From contig JASANG010002923.1 of the NCBI GenBank assembly GCA_030248215.1, positions 1 through 64,000 on the forward strand: a stretch of 64,000 bases of DNA, read 5' to 3'. The translations under genes were made by a program, and so were the position numbers. How positions within the stretch are numbered: the first letter of the stretch is position 1; the number at the start of each line of letters is the position of its first letter. Under the pieces are notes generated by a model. The model did not search any database. It was not told where the DNA came from and saw only the letters and a list, made by a program, of their open reading frames with translations. Below are positions 32,301-40,800 of this stretch, one piece after another. This stretch comes from Enoplolaimus lenunculus (lineage: Eukaryota; Nematoda; Enoplea; Enoplida; Thoracostomopsidae).

Positions 32301-35300
32301 CTTAGCGCAATGTATATATATTACATAATATACAGTGTACAGCGTCAATTTGACTCACTATTTTTTGCAGTGTATACGTAGTTGTAAAACCGTATAAGAC
32401 ATGAGAGCCCACTCGGGTTTGAGCGTCAAGTTTCTCTAGCTGAGTGGATATAGTGAACGCTAACTTAAGCTTGAATTTTTTTGGAATGTATTTTAAAGAG
32501 TTTAAGATTTTGAAATTTTAAGAAATATTTCCATACATTTTCGATACAAGGAAAGTATTTCTTGGCGCGGCAGCGCTTATTATCAGTGATTTCTGGCTAT
32601 TACACCAATTTGGTAAAACAGCAATCTCCAAATCGATACTGAAACGAAATTTCGAACAACCCAGAAATCATTGGGCTATTATCCCTTATAGAACTGGACA
32701 CCTTTGGTTTATTATGAAGTCAGAATTTGATGACACGTTATACATTATTCGTCACATGGTCATATTATACATGAAATCCTAGTGAAACCTAACATCTCGT
32801 TTTCGCCTACGAATCTAACCCAAACATGGCTCGTTACCTTTTCCGCCTCTCGCTGTAGCGTAGTCTCCCATGCTGCTACTTCTTCCCGAGTCGGTGGACT
32901 TGCCGCCCACCGGCACCCTTCTGGTGTTGACGGACGAAACTCCTCTGCGAGCGGATTCAACCGAGCTGACGTCTTAGGTGACACGGGAATGGTCTCTTAC
33001 GTTGAGGACGCAGATTTCGTCGGGGGAGGAGTTCGTGGCGGACTATCTCTGGTATTTTGGTCCATGTTTGAGCAGAATTCAATAGTTTTTTTGCTTTCGA
33101 AATCACAGAATTGCGATACCGTTGATGTTGCTAACAAGCAAATTGCATCAGTCAAACGTACACAAAGTATTAAATTTGTAATGATTTAGTTTATATCGTA
33201 ATTGACCTGAATGCAATTGGGTTAAAACCACGGTTGAGTCGAGCTAGACTCAATCGGAGTCTAACCAAACTCGAAATCGCACTACCAAATGATTTTTCTC
33301 CTAAACACACGTCACAGACTTTTCAATTAGAAATCCGTTTAGAGCCACCCGTACCGGAACAGCCCGTACAGCGCTTGTACCGGCCACCCCGGTACGAGCG
33401 CCTCACCCTTAAAATTTCCAAACGCAAACTACAAATTTAACATAACGCCAATTATCCGTAAAAGCGTAATTCTACTAATGCCATGTTACTTCACAAAATA
33501 TACCGTTCTCCAGCTAGAATTTTCAAACCATCCAAAATATGAAAACTACCACACCGCAATACATCACATGGAACATTATGTATAAAAACATCCGTCATCT
33601 TGAAAAGCCAACCAACCTCTAAACGCTAGCTAAGCACATTTATTCAACAAGTAACCGCTACAAAATCTTTCTACACATTCAACCAAATTCAAACAAAGTA
33701 GCGTCATTCGGTCATACACCAACTAAATAAAACTGCAACTACTCATATCTATCCTCCTTTCGGCTTTTCAAAGCACTAGAAACTCGCCAAAACAAGTACA
33801 ACCGCCTAATTTAAACTCTACATTTTCAAATTTTGCAAAACAAATTCCGAGAGAGGTCAAGTAGTACAGCTAAACCGCCCGGGCTCAAAAACACACAAAT
33901 CCCGTTTGATTCAACTTTTCCCACTCCTTTTACTCGCCTGCGCTCTCCCTTCAGGCCCCTAGATATCAAATTTGAAACCACCAGATCTCGCGCCTACGGA
34001 GTACTACACCCAGGGGTCACACACTTGGATCCCCCAGGCGAATACCCCGCTACGGCTCCAAAAACATCACAACCAGTGGTTTTCCACCCCGACACGCTCA
34101 AATTTCGCGTCTCTCGGGTTGCCCCAGAAAATTTCCAACTCAGCGGAGTCACGGATCCAGTGGTATCCCTACATGTTTCATTCAGGTCAGTAAAAGTCAA
34201 CAAAAAATTTACTCAATCCTAAGATTGCAAAATTGCCATATTATTCGATTGTTTGAAAACCTATTGCTAATTAGTACTAACAAGTCGGGCCCGTAGCCAA
34301 CGGGGGCAGGGGGCTGAGTACCCCCTGAAACAATTTTAGTCTCTCTAAAAATTGTCAACGTTGCTTGCAGGTCATTACAAACCCTTGTATGCCACTCGTA
34401 AGAATTTTTTAGCTCCCTAGCAAGATGAGCTGACTACGGGCCTGTATGGTGTACGGTAATTTAAAAAATGAAATTTCAAATTTAAATTTAATTTTAGATG
34501 TTTGGATGCTCGGAGGCATTTCATTTCTATTTGTGACACTTGCCGAACTCGCGGTGATTAGTTACATGGTTCGTTCGGATCGGCCAACTCCGGCGCCGAA
34601 AAAACATCGTAAATCCAGTAATTTAGCCTCGAAATCTGTTCGTGGAGTAAGCTTTGATCGCTTATCTGACGACCCTCGGTCAAGTAAGTATAAACACGAG
34701 GGCCAATGTATAGAACAGGTTCGGATCAGTAGTATAAGCATATTTCTAAGTCTAAGTCTAAGTCTAATCCTAAGCAAAAATGGTCTAAATCTTAAACGGA
34801 CTCTATTATAACCCCTGCGGAAAACGATCCTGCCCTGTTGTATACATAGGCTGACAAGAGATGGGGGTCGGTGATGAACTTCAAACCTGTTTAGCTGAGC
34901 TGTAACAGCAGACACATGGAGAGTTCGAACTCACGACCTACAGTTTTTTAAACAGACGCTCTACCGCTAAGCCACACAGGCCACATTTCTTCTGAGATGT
35001 ATGCAGCCTGTAAATATACATCTTGTACAGCACTCGTAGCATACACTGTAGATTCCAACGAGTTGATTAATTAATTCAGCTAGCGAGTTAATTATTTCTG
35101 AATTAATATCAGTAAACATCAACTCACTCTGAGTTGAGTTTATTCTCACTCTGAGTTGAGTTTATTCTCACTCTGAGTTGAGTTTATTCTCATTCTGAGT
35201 TGAGTTTATTCTTACTCTGAGTTGAGTTGACTCTGGGTAAGTTGAGTAATTGGCTCAAAATGAATTGAATCAACTCAAAATTTTGACTTCTGATAGTCCT

Positions 35301-35857
35301 AACTCAGACTGAATGATTCAGCTCATTCTGAGTTAAAATCAACTCACTGAAATTTACGAGAGTATATAGAATAGAGGCAAGCCTATTCTTATTCAGCGTA
35401 ACAATAAACATATTCCTAAGCCTAAGTCTAAGCAAAAAATTGTCTACACCACAAATTGGTCTAAAGCTTACGGCTTTTATCGTATACATGCGTCCAAACT
35501 CGTGTGTAAGTCATCGAAAATCCTTGTATGTTCCTCCGAACAATTTTTAGCCTCTTCCTCGCAAGGTGAGCTGGCTACGCACCCGCTGTTTGTTTTTCAG
35601 CAACAACAATAATATCAACAGTATCAAACGAGCCGATCAACAACAGCGCATACGATCCAATACAACAGTTGGCTAATGATCGTATACAGTTGCAACATCT
35701 GCAACCACAACAACAACAACAACAACAACAACATCAGCAACAACAACAACACCAACAACAACAAAAACAACAACAACGACAACAACAACAACTTCAATTT
35801 CCAATCATCGATTCTTCATCATTCGAACAAACTGCGAACAATTTTAATATTAATTGC

Positions 35858-35936
<79 letters not shown>

Positions 35937-36253
35937 GCAACAACATAATTCAACCAAGAAACGATTACAATCAGCAATCACCACTCAATAGATACAGACA
36001 ACGCAAATTGCAACTGTATGCTCGCAAACGCAGCAGCGCTGCAACTTTTGCGTTCAACTCAACGCAACAGTTGAACGGCGTTGCTGGCGGCGGTACGACT
36101 GTCGCACCATCGTTTGATGTTGCCGTCAGTCGCACGCCGTGGGGTCCAAAAATCACCCCGTACGCGATTGATAAAGTATTTTTGATCGCGTATCCGCCGG
36201 TATTTCTTGTATTTAACATATTGTACTGGACGTATTATATTCATAGACTTTAA
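26398..36253 (+). CDS. Cys-loop ligand-gated ion channel subunit (LGC type)
   Basis: Pentameric neurotransmitter-gated channel subunit. Coding exons: 26398-26860, 28402-28615, 29490-29695, 30629-30783, 31737-31908, 34498-34683, 35601-36253; 2049 nt, 682 residues, phases consistent. A hydrophobic stretch at residues 28-44 ends in NADV and looks like a signal peptide. The ligand-binding domain has WFDPALNYS and DEIWQPNICIVNS, and a canonical Cys loop CTINLKRFPFDRQPC at 260-274 (13 residues between the Cys). M1 is about 341-363, M2 about 372-390, M3 406-427 and M4 about 657-679. The M1-M2 joint reads DPAELSTRATLSISAF, so the PAR of most anion channels reads STR here, with an acidic residue two positions before it; ion choice cannot be called. 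The M3-M4 loop (428-655) carries a basic stretch, a Q-rich tract (497-536) and 26 Asn in a row. Resembles nematode LGC receptors more than vertebrate classes; ligand unknown. Introns 1-6 are full of MITEs. Confidence 0.93.
27000..27840. other. Channel intron 1, mostly unassigned
   Basis: No exon recognised. A G10 run lies at about 27704-27713. GCCCATAATGGCCCCG and AGGAGAACATGCAGAGAATG areas have no second copy seen here. TATATTTATATATTATATATT precedes the next element. Confidence 0.35.
27848..28372 (+). mobile_element. MITE family B with a 30-bp satellite core, 7/8 TSD
   Basis: GGCCCATGTATAGAACAGG to CTGTTCCATACATGGGTC, flanked by ATTTATAT (27840-27847) and ATTTACAT (28373-28380). Positions 27945-28304 are twelve copies of a 30-base unit, CTTAGGAATAGGCTCATCC plus ATACGCTTAGG, with two variants: ATAGGC/ATACGC and CTTAGG/CTTTGG. 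The element ends 29 bases before exon 2 of the channel gene, leaving only a minimal acceptor region. Confidence 0.92.
28690..29005. mobile_element. Family M element
   Basis: CCCTATTCACACGCGAAAG to TTGCACGTGTGAATAATG have inverted TTCACACG/CGTGTGAA ends. Interior shared with 22425-22735. In intron 2 of the channel gene. Confidence 0.72.
29104..29255 (+). mobile_element. Hybrid fragment, family A left / family C right
   Basis: Starts GATCAGGGGTGGAGC (family A wording) and ends GTTACGCCCCTAAAAGTAGC (family C wording), with TCTAGATTACATTTTTGC and two TTGGGC/TTGGGCTTAG units between. In intron 2 of the channel gene. Confidence 0.5.
29261..29451. mobile_element. Family P MITE with TTAGGC core
   Basis: TATCACGACAACTCATCGCC at the left and GGGCGACGATTTGTGATA at the right are inverted repeats. 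CGACAACTTGTAATCCGAAA is shared with 7768-7925. The core has ATTAGGCTTAGACTTAGG, so a fourth end type carries the telomere hexamer. Ends 38 bases before exon 3 of the channel gene. Confidence 0.7.
29707..29893 (+). mobile_element. MITE family B with TTAGGC core
   Basis: GGACCCACGTATAGAACAGG to CCTGTTCTATACATGGGAC. Flanks GGCTAAT/GGCTAAAG suggest an 8-bp duplication. Begins 11 bases after the exon 3 donor of the channel gene. Confidence 0.82.
29894..30018 (+). mobile_element. Hybrid MITE, family A left / family B right
   Basis: Left GTAAACATCACGGGTGG and ACGTTTTTCTGTGGGATTGC are family A; right TTATACTATTGTTAGGACCC and TATTCTATACATTGGTC are family B. The core is nearly lost (GCTTTTTGCTTATAC). 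Directly follows a full family B copy. Confidence 0.65.
30065..30258 (+). repeat. Degenerate ~20-bp tandem repeat
   Basis: About nine imperfect copies of CACGGTTCAAATTTTTCC (variants TTCGCACGAATCAG, TTTTCACACGGAGC, TTCTCAACGGTACAAATT). In intron 3 of the channel gene. Possible relic of a longer satellite. Confidence 0.6.
30375..30600. mobile_element. Family H element
   Basis: GGGCCCGTATTCTCAAATGT at the left and ACACATTTGAGAATATAAGCC at the right are inverted. The arms hold TATACCACTTATCAATAATTC and CACTAGTTATAGGTGCTATA. Ends 28 bases before exon 4 of the channel gene. Confidence 0.75.
30847..31090. mobile_element. MITE family E, full length
   Basis: CACTGTAAATTACAATGGT to CTGAAATTTACAGTG. 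In intron 4 of the channel gene. Confidence 0.82.
31445..31645 (+). mobile_element. Family A fragment with long TTAGGC array
   Basis: AATAGAGTAAGCTTAAG then about 22 TTAGGC hexamers including GGCGTAGGCGTAGGC variants, then AATATGCTC. Both inverted ends are lost. In intron 4 of the channel gene. Confidence 0.75.
31925..32190. mobile_element. Family F elements, tandem or nested
   Basis: AAAATTTTTGACCCACTTAG, AGATTGTCAACTTTGCTTGAG and CCATGGAAAATTTTTGGCCCC are repeated twice more with small changes, ending GTGAGGTGGCTACGGGCCTG. Begins 17 bases after the exon 5 donor of the channel gene. Confidence 0.65.
32283..32480. mobile_element. SINE family L fragment with a family D end
   Basis: CAGCAACTTAGCGCAATGTA and GACATGAGAGCCCACTCGGG then TCTAGCTGAGTGG match family L; a family D right end (GACTCACTATTTTTTGCAGTG) sits inside at ~32352-32374. 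In intron 5 of the channel gene. Confidence 0.6.
32540..34230 (-). mobile_element. Unidentified insertion with strong strand skew; possible retroelement fossil
   Basis: Within channel intron 5, positions ~33190-34230 are C/A-rich and G-poor on the plus strand (so G/T-rich on minus), unlike all surroundings. On minus, ~32760-33070 shows proline-rich protein wording and then a PAM2-like motif ARLNPLAEEFRPSTP (~32930-32970). Such skew next to a short protein start can mark a long terminal repeat with the beginning of a gag-like gene, but no reverse transcriptase, primer site or paired repeat was found. It is fragmentary whatever it is. A host retrocopy is the other option. Confidence 0.35.
34285..34445. 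mobile_element. Family F element, full length
   Basis: GGGCCCGTAGCCAACGGGGG at the left and GATGAGCTGACTACGGGCC at the right are inverted. The centre has CAACGTTGCTTGCAGGTC and CTTGTATGCCACTCG. Ends about 53 bases before exon 6 of the channel gene. Confidence 0.75.
34702..34852 (-). mobile_element. MITE family B, short, reverse orientation
   Basis: GGCCAATGTATAGAACAGG ... CCTGCGGAAAACGATCCTGC ... CTGTTGTATACATAGGC. The core is four AAGTCT/AAGCC units. Begins 18 bases after the exon 6 donor of the channel gene. Confidence 0.75.
34908..34985 (-). other. tRNA-like sequence
   Basis: On minus: GGCCTGTGTGGCTTAGCGG with box-A wording TGGCTTAGCGGTAGAGC, and box-B wording GGTCGTGAGTTCGAACTC, ending CATGTGTC. 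Acceptor arms pair only partly and the anticodon arm does not close well, so a pseudogene or SINE head is likelier than a working tRNA. In intron 6 of the channel gene. Confidence 0.5.
35043..35358. mobile_element. MITE family E with internal 22-bp tandem growth
   Basis: CACTGTAGATTCCAACGAG to CTGAAATTTACGAG. Positions ~35128-35240 hold five copies of a 22-base unit, ACTCTGAGTTGAGTTTATTC plus TC, where other E copies have one. This shows a MITE arm turning into a satellite. Confidence 0.82.
35385..35585. mobile_element. Family A and family F fragments
   Basis: 35400-35470: AACATATTCCTAAGCC, AAGTCTAAGCAAAAAATTG and TTGGTCTAAAGCTTACGG. 35500-35585: GTAAGTCATCGAAAATCC and CTCGCAAGGTGAGCTGGCTA then CGCACCCG. 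The F piece ends ~16 bases before the last exon of the channel gene. Confidence 0.55.
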
Positions 36254-36514
36254 TTGCAAAAAATTTTCAAAATCGGACCATTTTTGGAAAATTGTGATAT
36301 GTTGATATATAATCAGTTTAGTGCGTTATTCTGAACGCAAAGAATATTCTTTATCATAGCCAATACAGGATTTCAAGGAATATAACTCATGGATTTGAAT
36401 CAGTTGGTTATGACACAGAAAGTTCATGAAATACAAAAATTTTCAAAATCTGACCATCAAGGAAATGCGATAAGTGTAGTTTACTGTTCGCCGTTAACTG
36501 AAATGGTACTCTTG

Positions 36515-36905
36515 GGCGGGGTATATATGTCGTAGCCCAAGTCGTAATTTAGCCCAATTCCGAATTAGGCTAGACCAAAGCGGAATCACGACTCAAAACA
36601 AAATCGTGTGCGATAAAGCTGCACGTTTTCAGAATGATTACTTGATATCAGCAAATTAGTTTAGTAAAACAAAGTGATTTGTAGCCAACAGTAACTTAAC
36701 AATTATTTAGCCAATCAGAAAAGAGTATTCGCATCAGCTAATCGTATTTGAGTACAGCATTAAGGCAGTAACCAATCACAAGGCGTGCGCTATTAGCAGA
36801 GAAAGAATTACGCTGTGGGCTAACCCAAGTTGTCATTCCGCGCTGGACCAGCCCAATTCGGAATTGGGCTACAATTAAGGCTTAGGTTTCGACATATACA
36901 GAAGA
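36515..36905. mobile_element. Family K element
   Basis: GTATATATGTCGTAGCCCAAG at the left, ATTAAGGCTTAGGTTTCGACATATAC at the right, inverted. Interior GCCCAATTCCGAATTAGGC, CAATCAGAAAAGAGTATTCG, TTACGCTGTGGGCTAACCC. A second copy of similar length is at 56826-57215. Both lie outside genes. Confidence 0.78.
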
Positions 36906-37009
36906 TATTCGACAAACACTTTAATAAAATGGATCTGATTTATTTCATAAAGGTTACAGAAAAAAATGACCGAAACAAAAAAGTTTTGAATATCAAACTT
37001 CCCTAATAT

Positions 37010-37345
37010 CTATAAGATTTAGAGGTTATGCTCAGACTTATACGGTGGTTCATTAGAGCGGTGGTTTGTAAACTAATGTCAAATGACATTCGAGTTTTGT
37101 CTGTTGATCCGATACAAGAACCCGAATTTAAACGTTCACGTCGAATCAACATGGGACAAACTGTGTTCCGCCTGCCCCGATTATAACGTGAACCACGCAT
37201 TACGCTAAGAGAAAGGCTTTGGCAAAGGTCTACGCTTAAAACTAACGCATAGTTACGCCTTTTCCTAAACTAAACCGAATACTAATCCTTAACTCAAGGC
37301 TAAACCTAAGCGTAAATTTGGAATAAGTGTTAATAAATATTAAAC
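37010..37345. repeat. Family N repeat and degenerate CCTAAG tract
   Basis: 37055-37200 matches 20215-20355 (GCGGTGGTTTGTAAACTAATG, CGAATCAACATGGGACAAAC, CCCCGATTATAACGTG). 37205-37345 contains scattered CTTAAAACTAACGC and TAAACCTAAGCG pieces, an old TTAGGC relic. Confidence 0.45.
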
Positions 37346-37494
37346 AAAGTTCAAGCCTAAGCCTAAACCTGAAGCTAGAATTGTTTCTGCATGCTAGTGC
37401 TACAATAAACAATCTACCTTAATCAGCCAACAAGTAAAAACTTAAACTTTTGACCAATTTTTCGTTTAGGCGTTGGTATAGGCTTATCCTTAGG

Positions 37495-37692
37495 GTTAGG
37501 CAGGATGCGACCAGAATTCTGGTTCCGGTAGGGAAATTTGGCATTTTTCACTATCCGTTTCCGGTGTTAAATCCGGTATTTTTTCACCGCAATTTTCTAG
37601 TATATTTTTCGGTGTTGAAAATTTTTCTTATTCGAAAATTTAAGAAAATTTTACATTTTATCTTAACTTATATACGCATTATAATTGTTTAA
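37495..37692. mobile_element. Family G fragment
   Basis: GGCAGGATGCGACCAGAATTC, TTCCGGTAGGGAAATTTGGC, CCGTTTCCGGTG and AATCCGGTATTTTTTCACC. Related to the copy at 5573-5965. Confidence 0.5.
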
Positions 37693-37828
37693 ACACTACA
37701 CATTAAGTCGTGTTCCATGAACAGATTTTACGCTAAGTTGCTCATAGTATACTCTATGTCGGAAGAGCTTAAGCTTTTAAAGATTACCGCTGAAATTTGA
37801 AAACATCAAAACTATTTTTAAATATTTT

Positions 37829-40800
37829 TTAATTTCTCTGTTTTAAACCGTCTATCGCTTCGGCGACAACGCTTTCCATGCGTCGGACATAATTGAGTTT
37901 AACTGATTCAGGCACTCTTGCAAGCGAATTATTTTTCAACTCATAAGCAACTTGAATTGTTCCCATTATTGCTCCGTAGAAAAGCGTTCGATGAAAGAGT
38001 GACACAAGCTCAGAAAACGTAAACGGAACACAAGTCGATGGCGGCAGGAGTCGCTGAAATTCATTAAAAGCGTGTCACTCCTGTAATATTTTTTCTCAAT
38101 AACTTGTGGCACAATGTAGCCTACAATTTCAATTAGTTCAACGTTAGTATACTTGAGCGGTGACTTATAAGCATTTACTTTGCTTAAGTACGCTTTTAAA
38201 AACGACAACGGGGTAAAGTAATTACTTAGCACTTAATTAAGCACGAAGTCGTACTTAACCCCATCTCACATTGAGTTGCCTGTAGGCAACTAAGCGCAGT
38301 GTATATACGTTAAATAATGTAATATCGCACCATGTTTAACAATTGCAACACGTATACATAGTACTAAATCACCACAAGACGTGAGAGCCCCCTCGGGCTC
38401 GAGCGTCAAGCTCCTATAGCTGAGTGGTGATGGTATACACCTCCCATTCCAGTCATTGGAGTTCGAATCCTAGCATAAGAGTAGGTCTCAGGGGAAATAG
38501 AAAATATTCATGTGAGAAAGGGTTAAGAAGGGTTTTGGAAACCCGGCCTATTAATAAACGAGGCAAACAGTCTACCAAAACGTCAACGCATATTCTTGTC
38601 GATGCATATTCTTGGGCCCATGTAAAGAACAGGGGGAGGAACGGTTTTATGTGAGACTAAAAAAGAGTAAGCTTAAGCTTTTGGCTATTTTTTGCTTGGC
38701 TTAGGCTTAGGCTTAGCCTTTTAGGCTTAGGCTTAGGCTTAGGAATATGCTTATAACACTGTTCCGTCCCTGTTCTTTACATTGGCCGCTTCTTGGAAAG
38801 TGTGAACATGTCTAAATTTTACTGTATTGACTTTTCACTTTTGAGAATAGATTGACACCCATGTATAACCTTGGAACCTGCTGTATAAATTTTATATTTG
38901 TAACTGAATTTTAACCTGATATACGAAGTGAATTTTGTCGAGGTGTGAAAATAAGTTCGGGTCATAAGATAATGTATATAAACGGTCGTTGAAACAATTC
39001 AACTGAACGTTTCCAAGTTGGGCTCATGTAAACATCAGGGGCGGAACGTTTTCTGTTGGACTGGAATAGAGTAAGCTTAAGCTTTAGACTAATGTTTTTG
39101 CTTGGCTTATGCTTAGGCTTAGGCTTAGGAATATGCTTATAATACTGAACCGCCCCTGTTCGTTACATTGTCCCAAATTTGTAACGCATTTCTACAATAA
39201 CTTGCGTAAACTGCAAAAAATGTTGAGTCAAACTGACTAGTAGAATTTAGCTCTGGCGGAGTCGAATTTTGACTCAGTTTGTGTCGTCCGGAAAAGCCTA
39301 TTTCCGAGACAGTCAATTTGACTCATCATTTTTTTGCAGTGTACGCCGTGTCACAATTTTTACACTTGATCTCGTTTTCCGTCATACGTCAATGAGGTTG
39401 AAAATATTAAAATATAATAAATTTAATACCTGTAGCTCAGAGTAGTAGAATTCGAGCATTTCTGTTAAATGTTTCGTTCGGATATTTGTCGTCAGCGACG
39501 CAGTGAAAAATCGCACCAAATCAACGACGCAACAACCGACGTGTGGTGATTGCCAATCAATAATCGCGTATAAATCTTCAAATTCTTCCTAGAAAAAATA
39601 AAAAAAATTCAAAATCGCGGACGTTTGTCGTAGCCAATGATTTCGGAAAGCGATCAGTAACTTCGAAGTTGGAGATATGGTTGCTTGAGCCCACGTATAG
39701 AACAGGGACGGAACGTTTTCCTGCGGAGGTGTAATAGAGTGAGCTTAAACCATACGTTTCTGCATAGGTTTAGGCTTCGGCTTAATAGGCTCAGCCTCAC
39801 GTTTAGCCTTAGGCTTAGGCTTAGGCTTAGGGTGAGACTTAGGCTTAGGAATAAGCTCATCATCACATTTAGCCTTTACGCTTAGGCTTGGGCTTAAGAT
39901 TAGGCTTCGGTTTACGCTAAGGAATAAGCTCATCCTCACGTTTCGCCTCAGGCAGTACGCTTGGTCTTTAGACTTAGGAATATGCTTATACTACTGTTTC
40001 GACCCTGTTCTATGCATGGGCCGTTTCTTGTGTTGCAAACTGAAACAGATTCTAAAAGCCCTTAGTGCAAAAATCTCAACGGGCAGTTTGACAAGTTGAA
40101 AATTCAAACTTGCAAACGCCGGAACTCCGCAAGATAAAATTTGTTTATTAAAAATTATCGCACACCACTAAAAACATTTTGCCTATTTTTATAACAACGC
40201 ATAGCGACGTACGGCGACGCCTGGCGGCGTGTTGTACTTTAAAGTATAACGCAACCCTTGCTTCCGTCATACGCACAGTAAGGGTGGCGCTATACTTGTC
40301 GTGCGGTGCAGTCCGGTGCCGTACGTCACCATACGGTATCGTACGTGAGAGTAATTCACGTAGAATACCGCACGGTGGCATAAGGTGACGAATGGCACAG
40401 GACGACGCCGGACGTCATCAAAAGTATAGCGTCACACTAAGAAATGTTTTATTTGGTTTGAAAAATAATTTAAATATTTTAAAACGAAGGTTTAAGAAAC
40501 AAATCTGCCGAACTTTACACTGCAAAAAATCGTGAGTCAAATTGACTCTCTCCGAAATAGGCTCTACGGGACTACACAAACTGAGACAATTTCGACTCAG
40601 CCATAATCAGACTCGACTCAGCCAGTCAGACGTGCGACTCAGTGAGTCTCATATGACTGGCGAAGTCGAATTTCACTCACGTGAAGTCGAATTTGACTCA
40701 GTTTGTGTAGTCCTGTAGATCATATTTCGGAGGGTGTCAATTTGACTCAGCGTTTTTTTGCAGTGTACGCTGACGGTAATTTAGCCAAAGAAATACTGTT

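Noticed and set aside
33833-34222. 129-codon plus-strand frame, proline-rich
   Set aside because: A by-product of the C/A-rich strand of the skewed insertion; no splice signals or homology recognised.
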